Shown here: in pieces, positions 57,701 through 64,000 of the stretch
Layout of the letters: each line of letters starts with the position of its first letter
Numbering within the stretch: position 1 is the first letter of the stretch
Source of the DNA: Strongylocentrotus droebachiensis
Lineage: Eukaryota; Echinodermata; Echinoidea; Camarodonta; Strongylocentrotidae
Reading direction: 5' to 3'
Assembly (NCBI GenBank): GCA_035222895.1
Contig: JAVYIG010005336.1
Location: 62,001 to 126,000, forward strand
DNA length: 64,000 nucleotides
The notes under the pieces: model-generated
What the model was told of the DNA's origin: nothing
The model's input: the letters and a program-made list of their open reading frames with translations, nothing else
The model's database searches: none
Translations under genes and position numbers: made by a program

Positions 57701-58493
57701 ACCATGGGGGACCAATGGTAACCTATTATGCATTGTTTGCTATATAGAGGGTGCAAGTAGCTATAAGTAGTGCAGTTGGGGCTTTAAACCAACCAACACG
57801 TTTCAAACTACAGTGTAGTAGTACCCTTTTCTCACAATTGCTCATTTTTCTTTCATCGCCATATTATTCATGGTTAGTTTTTTTTGTAATTCAATATAGC
57901 ATTCTGAGATCTTTTCATCATATCGCAGTTGTGCATAGTACAGTACCTGAGTAATATAAATCAATGTTTTTAATATTATCATTATCATCATTAGTATTGT
58001 TATTATTATCATCATAATTAATATTAGTGTCATTGTAATTTGTTGTATTCTTAGTAGTAGCATATAGTACTAATATTATTTTCATTATCATTATACTAAT
58101 GAACATGATATGTTATTTTTATTATTGATAATATCATAGTCCCAATCATCATCATCTTCATCATCATCATCTTCATCATCATCATCAACACCATCATCAT
58201 CATGAACATCATCATCATCATCATCACCACCACCACCACCATCATAATCCCCATCATCATCATCTTCATCATCACCATCATCATCATCATCACCACCATC
58301 ATCATCATCAACATCATCATCAACATCATCATTTCAAGCCTCACCCTGTTCCACATGCTACGTCAAGAACGCGGTGACATTTGTGACCCTGCAAAACTCC
58401 CAGCAACCAGCTCTTGTAACCGGCCGACCGCTCCGCCAACGGCCCAAGCTTGTGGACAGCATCACTGTCATCAAATGGGTTCGAAACGTCTTG
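45555..58493 (-). CDS. GNMT: Glycine N-methyltransferase-like gene 2 (5 visible exons)
   Basis: Exons, in coding order: 58493-58345, 56921-56806, 48275-48025, 47305-47178 and 45717-45555 (TAG). They give 268 aa plus a missing N-terminus, with the same phases (2, 1, 0, 2) as gene 1. Motifs: [35 protein letters not shown] (matching the vertebrate GNMT SAM motif), [35 protein letters not shown] and C-terminal LYGDL...AYFQHVVHE. It keeps the Tyr before the SAM motif (AGYKSWLL) that gene 1 replaces with Phe, but lacks the canonical DTRSRT. By eye about half the residues agree with gene 1, so the duplication is old. The acceptor before 58493 suggests an upstream exon with the start codon, not located. 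The 8.5-kb second intron is filled with mobile DNA. Substrate could be glycine, sarcosine or another amine. Confidence 0.82.
45800..46025. repeat. 32-bp minisatellite interrupted by a MITE
   Basis: Three units of TGTCCGTTGTAATGTACTTG plus ACCACCGGTCAT. The first and second units are separated by the 115-bp MITE at 45848-45962. Confidence 0.85.
45848..45962. mobile_element. 115-bp MITE (AGGGACTTTTAGATT family), copy 3
   Basis: Same ends as 39245-39358. Because it sits inside a tandem repeat, the uninterrupted junction (GGTCATTGTCC) is visible in the neighbouring unit and shows that ATT is duplicated at the insertion. Confidence 0.95.
46091..46540. mobile_element. 450-bp MITE (family D), intact copy
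   Basis: AGCTATTTTCGTAATGTAACC and GGTTACATTACGAAAATGGCC ends with TA on both sides. It has a central hairpin GTTGCTAGGTAGG...CCTACCTAGCAAC. Located in the last intron of GNMT-like gene 2. Confidence 0.88.
46755..47155. repeat. Inverted repeat, possible MITE
   Basis: AACCTGTGACAGTTTCGATG (46794) is matched in reverse by CATCGAAACTGTCACAGGT (47106), and GTGACACAT by ATGTGTCAC. The open frame at 46713-46937 lies over the left arm and is not recognised. Confidence 0.6.
47178..47305 (-). CDS. GNMT: GNMT-like gene 2, exon 4
   Basis: Acceptor GATTAACAG|GAGG, donor GAAAA|GTAAAT. Codes [33 protein letters not shown] and [10 protein letters not shown]. It is shorter than its counterpart in gene 1 by 51 nt, and both end in an Asn run plus IEK. 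It overlaps no long open frame and was found by phase and homology. Confidence 0.75.
47395..47934. mobile_element. TTAA-flanked MITE (family B), copy 1
   Basis: TTAAAGGTACTATGTCCCATT at the left and GGGACATAGTATCTTTAA at the right, 540 bp including TTAA. It lies in the short intron between exons 3 and 4 of GNMT-like gene 2. The second copy is at 61863-62402. Confidence 0.9.
48025..48275 (-). CDS. GNMT: GNMT-like gene 2, exon 3 (catalytic core)
   Basis: Acceptor CGTTTTCAG|AGG, donor ATGCG|GTAAGT. Codes [68 protein letters not shown] and NKNVYHA. 251 nt, the same as in gene 1. Confidence 0.9.
48385..48500. repeat. AAT/AAC trinucleotide tract
   Basis: Interrupted AAT, ATA and AAC repeats. Frames over it are Asn-, Ile- and Val-rich artefacts. 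Confidence 0.85.
48700..49726. other. Intron DNA, no gene recognised
   Basis: Contains AG-rich tracts near 49010, G runs near 49380 and 49483, and a fragment of family F (CCCATATACATCTTTCTGTG near 49533). Confidence 0.45.
49727..49896. repeat. 85-bp tandem duplication
   Basis: GGCCTTATCAACTGAGGTAG through ATTACACATATATAC occurs twice in direct succession. The GGCCTTATCAACTGA block recurs at 50940 and, diverged, at 51650. Confidence 0.9.
50295..50669. mobile_element. TTAA-flanked MITE (family F), copy 2
   Basis: TTAAAGAGAAAGTCGAGTTCTGG and CCAGAAATCACCTTTATCTTTAA ends; same interior blocks as 30253-30598. Confidence 0.82.
50938..51645 (+). pseudogene. RTE-type LINE 3' fragment, tandem copy 1
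   Basis: The frame at 51369-51620 reads [31 protein letters not shown] and [20 protein letters not shown], the C-terminal tail of RTE-type endonuclease-reverse transcriptases, and ends in a GATA tract. Relative to copy 2 it lacks about 60 bp near 51344 (between GTGACTT and CATACGCC). Everything upstream in the polymerase is missing. Confidence 0.75.
51646..52476 (+). pseudogene. RTE-type LINE 3' fragment, tandem copy 2
   Basis: The frame at 52017-52451 is longer than in copy 1: [37 protein letters not shown], then the [10 protein letters not shown]...RWRDD tail, followed by a (GATA)n tract. The same leader (GTAGGCCTT...AACTGAA) precedes both copies, so they arose by local tandem duplication and not by two insertions. 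No catalytic RT motif is present. Confidence 0.8.
52770..55915. repeat. Giant foldback palindrome (interrupted by a hAT)
   Basis: Plus-strand sequence from about 52900 to 53518 is repeated in reverse from about 55770 to 55165 (for example ACCTGATCGGAACAATAAGC against GCTTATTGTTCCGATCAGGT). A further stretch next to the hAT right end (54905-54950) pairs with about 55130-55175. Outermost blocks on both sides contain CGGGCGGGGACC-like G-rich motifs (52778, 55900). The centre (about 54980-55100) has palindromic CACGTGATATTCACGTG. No coding content. Confidence 0.88.
53519..54904. mobile_element. Non-autonomous hAT element (1386 bp), copy 2
   Basis: CAGGCGCGGATCCAGG to CCTGGATCCGCGCCTG, with the 8-bp duplication TCATGAGC at 53511-53518 and 54905-54912. 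The opposite arm of the palindrome has GCTCATGA once and uninterrupted (near 55171-55178), which gives the pre-insertion site. The interior is a ~112-bp minisatellite with CGCGCGAAGCGCGG, inverted relative to the copy at 9997. Confidence 0.95.
55916..56800. other. Intron DNA, no gene recognised
   Basis: 55915-56060 is an imperfect GAACTGATGAA-type repeat; the rest is AT-rich without recognisable coding sequence. Confidence 0.5.
56806..56921 (-). CDS. GNMT: GNMT-like gene 2, exon 2
   Basis: Acceptor CCTTTGCAG|TGTGG completes Gly and codes [38 protein letters not shown]; donor TGGG|GTAAGG, phase 1. Corresponds to exon 2 of gene 1. Confidence 0.85.
57068..57450. repeat. ~190-bp tandem duplication
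   Basis: ATGATATTAATCATTATGCTACTAC through CCCAAGTCATAATATG appears twice in direct succession, with scattered substitutions. Confidence 0.9.
57591..57787. mobile_element. TTAA-flanked MITE (family C), best copy
   Basis: TTAAAGCCCCTCTGCAC and GTGCAGTTGGGGCTTTAA ends; 197 bp. It lies in the first visible intron of GNMT-like gene 2. Confidence 0.85.
58145..58335. repeat. (ATC)n microsatellite
   Basis: A long run of CAT/ATC trinucleotides ends about 10 bases before the splice donor of exon 58345-58493. Open frames over it (poly-Met, poly-Ile) are artefacts. Confidence 0.95.
58345..58493 (-). CDS. GNMT: GNMT-like gene 2, first visible exon
   Basis: Acceptor TTACAATTACAG|CAAGAC, donor ACAGG|GTGAGG. 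Codes [35 protein letters not shown] and [12 protein letters not shown]. The frame has no ATG, so a short upstream exon is expected. Confidence 0.8.
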
Positions 58494-59038
58494 CTGTAAT
58501 TGTAAAGGCAAAATAATTTTGTTATTCTCTCATATGCATTAATAAGCGAGTTCGTAAATAGCTCTGGAACGCAAGACGCTAAAATATCCACAGATCTTTG
58601 ACACGATGGATACTTCCCACGTGTGCATTTTAGAGTAATCACTGCCGAAGTGATGGAGTTGCTTCATGAATACCTTTTGTTTGCCTCTTGAGAAGAATAC
58701 TTCCACCTGTGTATCAGATAAATGTACTGTTGGTGCATAAATGAATACTGATTACATAACTTTCATCAGCACGATCCGAGTATTCGTCTCAATGATATTA
58801 CAATTTGGGTACGAATTACCTTTATCTGCCCATGCGCAAATCCTAGTTACGAACTCGCTTATAGTCCAGATTCAGTCCGTTCTTTGTTTTTATTCTTCTA
58901 TCACACGCATCTATCCCACACACAGTGCGGTCTCTCCTGACCACTTATCATGCAATCCCCCAAATGTCCGTCCACGCGAACGGGGTCGGGGACGTGGGAG
59001 TTCTGCTACAACGCACTCATTTCGAACACGCAAAACAC

Positions 59039-59198
59039 TTAAAGTACAAGTCCACTCCAAACAAAAATTACTTTCAATAGAAGCAGAAAAATCAGACAAA
59101 CCTATCAAAAATAGTTTGAGCGAAATCGGATAACTAATAAGAAAGTTATGATTTTTTGGAAAGGTATGTAAAACTATGGAACAATGAAAACCACTATG
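59039..59198. mobile_element. Family E repeat, partial copy
   Basis: Begins TTAAAGTACAAGTCCACTCC and matches 23518-23680. It ends where the LINE ORF1 remnant starts. Confidence 0.65.
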
Positions 59199-59752
59199 TG
59201 TCCAATTTGCTCAAATCATGCCTGCCTAGATACGACTAGATGCTCTGTATGCAGCAAGTGGTACCATTTCGCTTGCATTGGACTTTCAGATATCGAACTG
59301 TAAACCCTTCTGAAAGACTCAACTGCACAATTCCTCTGCACTACATGCAAACACATCATCAATAGCCCAGTTATACCACAAAGGGATACTTCGACTCCTA
59401 TCTTTGATGACAAAATAAAAACTGGCTCAGAAGAGGACTACCCCATCTGCCCAATCTGTCGTACTGAAGCCACAAGCGACTCAGTAGAATGTCTTGCCTG
59501 TGAAAGCTGGTAACATATGATATGTGCTGGCATTACCACACCGGAAATCTCATCTCTCCAAAAAGACACCTACATCTGCTCCTCCTGCACACTAATTGAT
59601 CTCACAACAGCTGGAGGTCAATTGTACATACAGAGGACGAATGGGAAGCTAACATCATCTCAGATGATGAGGTCTGCTCCATACGTACCAATTCAGCATC
59701 AGTTTCTACTCAAACAGCTGACAAAAAAATACTCACTCCAACGATGGCATCC
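59199..59752 (+). pseudogene. LINE ORF1 with two PHD fingers, left part
   Basis: Translation with two stops gives CPICSNHACLDTTRCSVCSK, WYHFACIGLS (PHD finger 1), then CPICRTEATSDSVECLACES, a stop, HMICAGITT and YICSSC (PHD finger 2). Tandem PHD fingers occur in the ORF1 of some CR1/L2-like non-LTR retrotransposons. The reading continues after the nested insertion at about 61510. The stops make it dead. Confidence 0.65.
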
Positions 59753-59815
59753 AAGGGCGCGTTCATGCTTGATTTTGACGGCCAGAATCAGGCATCTGTT
59801 ACGCGTTTAGTTTAA

Positions 59816-61188
59816 GGGTGCGTTCAATCGAATTTTCGAAGCTAGAATCACAAACATGAATCACAATTCAAAACGCCGTTACAAAAAGCAAGGTCACTGC
59901 GGTTTGCGTTCAAGCGATTTTTCATCAACGCTGATTCTAGCTCATTGCGAGCCAAACCACTGCGCATCACACTGCGCAGTATGGCCCAGGAACTTCGGCG
60001 CGCGCTTTCTGGAATTGTTTACGGCCGACTGTCGACTGCTGTTTTGAGCATAGATCGCAATAATAAGACAAAGAATGAGAAGGTGATAGAAGGAAGAAAC
60101 AAAGAATAACATAAGGAAAGACAGAAAGATAAAGTCGATAAAATGATTAAAACTAAGAATAACATAAGAGAAGGTGAAAGAAGGAAGAATCGAAGAATAA
60201 CATAAGAAAAGACAGAAAGACAGAAAGAGAGAGTGATAGAATGCTTAAAACAAAGAATTACATAAAAGGTGATAGAAGGAAAAAACAAAGCATAACATAA
60301 GAATAGAAGGAAGAAACAAAGAATAACAAAAGAGAAGGTAATAGAAGGAAAAAACAAAGAATAACATAAAAATAGAAGGAAGAAACAAAGAATAACATAA
60401 GGAAAGACAGAAAGAGAGAGTGATAGAATGCTTAAAACAAAGAATTACATAAAAGGTGATAGAAGGAAAAAACAAAGCATAACCTAAGAATAGAAGGAAG
60501 AAACAAAGAATAACAAAAGAGAAGGTAATAGAAGGAAAAAACAAAGAATAACATAAAAATAGAAGGAAGAAACAAAGAATAACATAAGGAAAGACAGAAA
60601 GAGAAATTGATAGAATGCTTAAAACAAAGAATTACATAAGAAAAGGTGATAGAAGGAAAAAACAAAGAATAACATAAGTATAGAAGGAAGAAACAAAGAA
60701 TAACATAAGGAAAGACAGAAAGAGCAAATGATAGAATGATAAAAACAAAGAATAACATAAGAAAAGGTGATAGAAGGAAAAAAACAAAGAATAACATAAG
60801 AATAGAAGGAAGAAACAAAGAATAACATAAGGAAAGACAGAAAGAGAAAATGATAGAAGGAAAAACAAGGAATAACATAACGGAACAGGCCACGATGGTA
60901 TAGTGAACGCAAATTGCATGCAAAGCGGGCGCGCGGTTTTTCCCAAACCGGAAGAGGCTTCGTCATGCAATCATGATTGAGAACTCCGTCCGTTCAATCG
61001 AATTTTAGCGACCGTGATTCTTTTGAATCATGATACAAAACGCATCTTTTTCAGCGTTTCATGTTTGTGTTTTCAAACACGTTTATTTTTACGACCGAAG
61101 AAAATTCGCTTGAACGCAACCGTGTTTTAAACTAAACGTCTTTAGAAACCGTGATTCTAGGGTGAAAAAGTGTCGATTAAACGCACCC
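59816..61188. mobile_element. Harbinger-type element with purine-rich array, intact copy
   Basis: GGGTGCGTTCAATCGA at the left and TCGATTAAACGCACCC at the right, with TAA at 59813-59815 and 61189-61191. Also shared inward: GCTAGAATCAC against GTGATTCTAG. The interior array is at about 60060-60880. The second copy is at 16066-17398. No transposase is encoded, so it would depend on one supplied elsewhere. Confidence 0.88.
60060..60880. repeat. Purine-rich complex tandem array
   Basis: Same modules as at 16325-17075 (AGAAACAAAGAATAACATAAG and others). A ~180-bp higher-order unit is visible at 60240-60420 and 60420-60600. Confidence 0.9.
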
Positions 61189-61509
61189 TAAAACACGATT
61201 GCGTTCATGCTCACTTTTGTAGAATCACCGAAAAACGGCGATCACGATCGCCGATCGCAAACTCACAAAAAGATGCGTTTACAATTTGTAAACGCGTTTA
61301 AATGGGGTCAACGCACTGACCTCTAGTGGGTCTACGTAGCATGCGCACACAGGTTTGCGAATCCAGCTGAAGGCCACCCAAGGAGAATTGCCTGGAGAAG
61401 TGAGCATGAACAGTGCACCGTGGAACTGCGATTACGATGAGCGTTTACGATGAGCGTTACAAATCGCTCATTCTGCCTTCAAAATCAAGCATGAACGCGC
61501 CTCAAAAAG

Positions 61510-61800
61510 TTAACACAACATGACACCGCCCATTTACAAGTAAATATTGAGGAAAATATCAGCCAACCCCTCAACTACGCAGATCTCCAAACCTTACTGC
61601 AAGACATGTAAAGATCGCGTGAAACAAATAAGTAAACTGAAAGACGAAATAAAGTTAAACTCTAAGTCTGCTTCTCTAGCCACTCTTCTAATAGAAAATG
61701 AAAAACTAGCACTGGAACTCAGCCAAGCTAAAAGAGAAACTCAGCTAGCTGAGGAACAAAACCAAAAGACAAGGAACATTCTAGTTTACATATCAAAATA
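61510..61800 (+). pseudogene. LINE ORF1 coiled-coil, right part
   Basis: The frame from 61547 contains CKTCKDRVKQISKLKDEIKL and LLIENEKLALELSQAKRETQ, then LAEEQNQKTRN, a heptad-rich coiled coil. It plausibly continues the PHD-finger ORF1 cut by the nested insertion. It is truncated after about 85 residues by the family B MITE. Confidence 0.55.
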
Positions 61801-61862
61801 TGAGATGTATGCAGGACTGCACACCATCGGGAATACACTTGTATTTCGATGTTATGGGCCCT

Positions 61863-62402
61863 TTAAACGTACTATGTCCCATTTGCAGGCCAAAAAAATG
61901 AAAAAGTTAAATTCCAACGGCATTTGAAAGATAATACTAATTTAGAACTTCCCTAAAAAAGGTGGGGCTTGAAAATGTCTTCAAGTGGGAAAATAATGAC
62001 TATTAGTTGTCAAATTGACTTTAGGGCTATAGAGCCCAAAAGTAATAGTCTTGATTTTCAGACAATTGTACCGAATGGTCATACGTTTTATGCTGCGCAA
62101 AGATTCAATCAGTTTAATCTTGGCCATCACAAGAAGTGGGTTATTGATGAAGACAAATGCTCATGTACCCTTTACAACTCTTTTCATGTATGTTATTACT
62201 AAAGAAGAAAAAAAGCCAGTCAGTCACTCAATAGTGTCTGACAGTGAAGTCTAGCAAGTAAACGGTTTTCCTTGCATAATTTGAATATGAGGACACTGCT
62301 AACGTTTAAATTTCACAGATAGGACATACATGACATATTCATAATTCCTGCAAAGTTATACAGCATTTGAGGTTGGCTGCAAAAGGGACATAGCACCTTT
62401 AA
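61863..62402. mobile_element. TTAA-flanked MITE (family B), copy 2
   Basis: TTAAACGTACTATGTCCCATT and GGGACATAGCACCTTTAA ends; colinear with 47395-47934 over its whole length. The short frames inside (for example 61969-62202) are matched by similar frames in the other copy and are not genes. Confidence 0.9.
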
Positions 62403-62700
62403 AGCACCACTGTCATTTTTATACAATATCCACTCTGCTCGTGCTAATTATACAATCGCCAGTACACATTCTACCTGACATGACAAGGCTGCCTGCTATG
62501 GCAACTTGCAGTACTCTGGTAGCTGCTGATCTCCGATAGAGCGGAGGAAGAAGAAGAAGATGATGATAACACAAATAATAACAGCACAGCAGTAATAGTA
62601 ATTATTAGGAATAACAAAGAACCTACTATGTTCTTGTCTACACGTGGCCCATTATATGAGGGAGGTCACATATCTCCCTTAGGCCATTAAAAAAATATAC
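62403..62700. other. No gene recognised
   Basis: Short AAG/AAT tracts and nothing else recognisable. Confidence 0.5.
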
Positions 62701-62704
62701 ATGT

Positions 62705-62930
62705 TCAGCGTTCCCGCCCGCTTTCTTTTTGGGGGCCGCCTCCTATTTTTATTTTTATTTTTTTAATTTTTTTTTGAAATTTTTTTTTGAATTTTTTTTT
62801 TTAAAGAAAAAAACACATGAAAAACACTGCTAAAATGGATCAATTTCTGATTTAAAAAAAAAAAAAAAAAAAAAAAAGTTGGCGGCCATCTTGAAAAATA
62901 GCCCGACTGTCAGGGAAAATGTACCGAGCG
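62705..62930. mobile_element. Possible deletion derivative of the large transposon
   Basis: AGCGTTCCCGCCCGCTT and CATGAAAAACACTGCTAAAA match the outer right flank of the 31-42.5 kb element read inward (42550 to 42400). After a long A run, GGCCATCTTGAAAAATAGCC and GACTGTCAGGGAAAATG match its outer left flank (31270 to 31231). Confidence 0.5.
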
Positions 62931-63329
62931 GCCATTTTGAAAGAAAGAAAGACAAAAAAAGGGCCTCCTCCTTCCTATGTTTTGAACAAACAGGACGCTA
63001 AACATGTTTTTTTTTTATTTGGCCTCATATAACCAAGGAGTTATTGGACTCCTTGATAAGGCTTGATATAACCACATGCATGACAATGCAGAGTCAGCTG
63101 TAGAGACATGATTTTGCTATCATCACCGTTTTGCATCATATTTATAGTAAACCTATATGTGCATGGCTCTGATCAAGGGCACAAAAGTGTTACATATGAG
63201 GTGAGTTTTAAAAGTCAATTATAGACTGTGGCAACATTATTTTTGTAATCTGCAAATTGCAAACATTATGCAACACATATAGCTAAAAACTCAACAAAAC
63301 GGCAAATGGTAGCCAAATATCACATCAAA

Positions 63330-63925
63330 AATGTTACGTACATAACTCGATGTCAACTTCATGCTGATATTTGTCTTATAATTTAACTTTTTTTCTGACA
63401 AAGTGCATTAGATGTTAAAACATATCGTAAACAAAAGTTAAAACCATTGCCATATCAACTTTTTTCAATTTAGTTATTAGAATATGGCCAAAACAAATGT
63501 GGACTCCGAGTTATGTACAGTACATCGTATTCTCTACATGCTCTCTCTTTGCCTTATTCTTATTGTCAGATTTGGTTTTGCATTATAACGACTTCAATTA
63601 AAGGAATTATGTGTTTCCTGAATGAAACATAATTTGCAATGTGTAAATATTTTGTAAATTACTATTTCAGGATTGAAATGTAAGTTTTATGTACTTAATC
63701 GTACATGACTGTGGACACCAACAGTAGTTTTATATTCAAATAATAACTTCTTGTTCCTTAAATTCAATAAATATTTGTTTAAATGAAAATGCAGAAGGGT
63801 GCAATTCATGATGTAAGAAATAAATTGATATATTTATGATAATTTATTCAAATTTTTGATTGGTACTCAATGGTAGTAACGTACATAACTCGATGACTTT
63901 TCATAATAGTGTCGAGTTATGTACA
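63330..63925. repeat. Dispersed CGAGTTATGTACAT motif, four copies
   Basis: GTACATAACTCGATG occurs at about 63340 and 63884, and its inverse (CGAGTTATGTACA) at about 63508 and 63911. The last two form a close inverted pair. No coding sequence is recognised in the region. Confidence 0.6.
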
Positions 63926-63985
63926 TGACATGAAAAAGTTCAAACTGCAATATTTTGTAATATTCTTCTCACCAAATCAGACATG

Positions 63986-64000
63986 CATTGGCGGATCCAG
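63986..64000. mobile_element. Start of a hAT-like end cut by the window edge
   Basis: GGCGGATCCAG at the last bases matches the GGCGGATCC terminus of the hAT-type elements at 19779 and 24298. Confidence 0.5.

Larger units (their letters stand above)
59753..61502. mobile_element. Outer MITE with GGGCGCGTTCATGCTTG ends
   Basis: GGGCGCGTTCATGCTTGATTTTG at the left is matched in reverse by CAAAATCAAGCATGAACGCGCC at the right. It carries the Harbinger-type element at 59816-61188, without which it is about 375 bp. It interrupts the PHD-finger ORF1. Confidence 0.8.

Noticed and set aside
58096-58516. Poly-Met/Ile/His frames
   Set aside because: They are reads of the ATC microsatellite. The one real coding segment here is the methyltransferase exon 58345-58493 in a different frame.
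61969-62254. Short frames sharing protein-like similarity with 47501-47683
   Set aside because: The similarity is simply because both lie inside copies of the family B MITE; frames differ in length and register.

Overview
The window looks like nuclear DNA of a metazoan, most likely a marine invertebrate and plausibly an echinoderm such as a sea urchin. The evidence is spliced genes with GT/AG introns, AT-rich intergenic DNA, long poly-G/poly-C tracts at the ends of hAT-type elements, PHD-finger LINE ORF1 remnants, and very dense nested MITEs and foldback elements. The organism is inferred; nothing in the sequence names it. No rRNA, tRNA, CRISPR or bacterial-style operon was found.

Two host-like genes can be reconstructed exon by exon. 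The first (plus strand, 19397-28882, 5 exons, 294 aa) and the second (minus strand, 58493 down to 45555, 5 visible exons, 5' end not found) encode paralogous glycine N-methyltransferase-like enzymes. Their splice phases are identical and they lie tail to tail about 17 kb apart. They would methylate glycine or a similar small amine using S-adenosylmethionine.

Between them, at about 31.2-42.55 kb, is a large inverted-repeat-bounded element. Its arms of about 0.89 kb look nearly identical, and a 36-bp tandem repeat lies just inside each arm (about 50 units on the left, 5 on the right). Its only recognisable gene is a five-exon minus-strand gene (40820 down to 36105) of the type I recognise as DUF7869, with IIDGMDQ, LDNCGRENKN and GHTHEDIDQ motifs. 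This arrangement suggests that the gene is the transposase of a poorly described DNA transposon group, and it is the most interesting object in the window.

Layout. 0-6.1 kb: MITE fragment, microsatellite, a duplicated ~1-kb segment carrying a LINE tail, and a 457-bp element with a 9-bp target duplication. 6.4-9.5 kb: nested Harbinger-type elements with a deleted transposase. 10-12.2 kb: non-autonomous hAT. 12.4-19 kb: MITEs, a perfect hairpin, a purine-rich Harbinger-type element and a TTCTATTGG foldback. 19.4-28.9 kb: first methyltransferase gene with element-filled introns. 29-31.2 kb: repeats. 31.2-42.55 kb: the large transposon. 45.5-58.5 kb: second methyltransferase gene, whose 8.5-kb intron holds a giant foldback interrupted by a hAT and tandem copies of a LINE 3' end. 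59-62.4 kb: triple-nested insertion into a LINE ORF1. 62.4-64 kb: a possible deletion derivative of the large transposon and the start of another hAT end.
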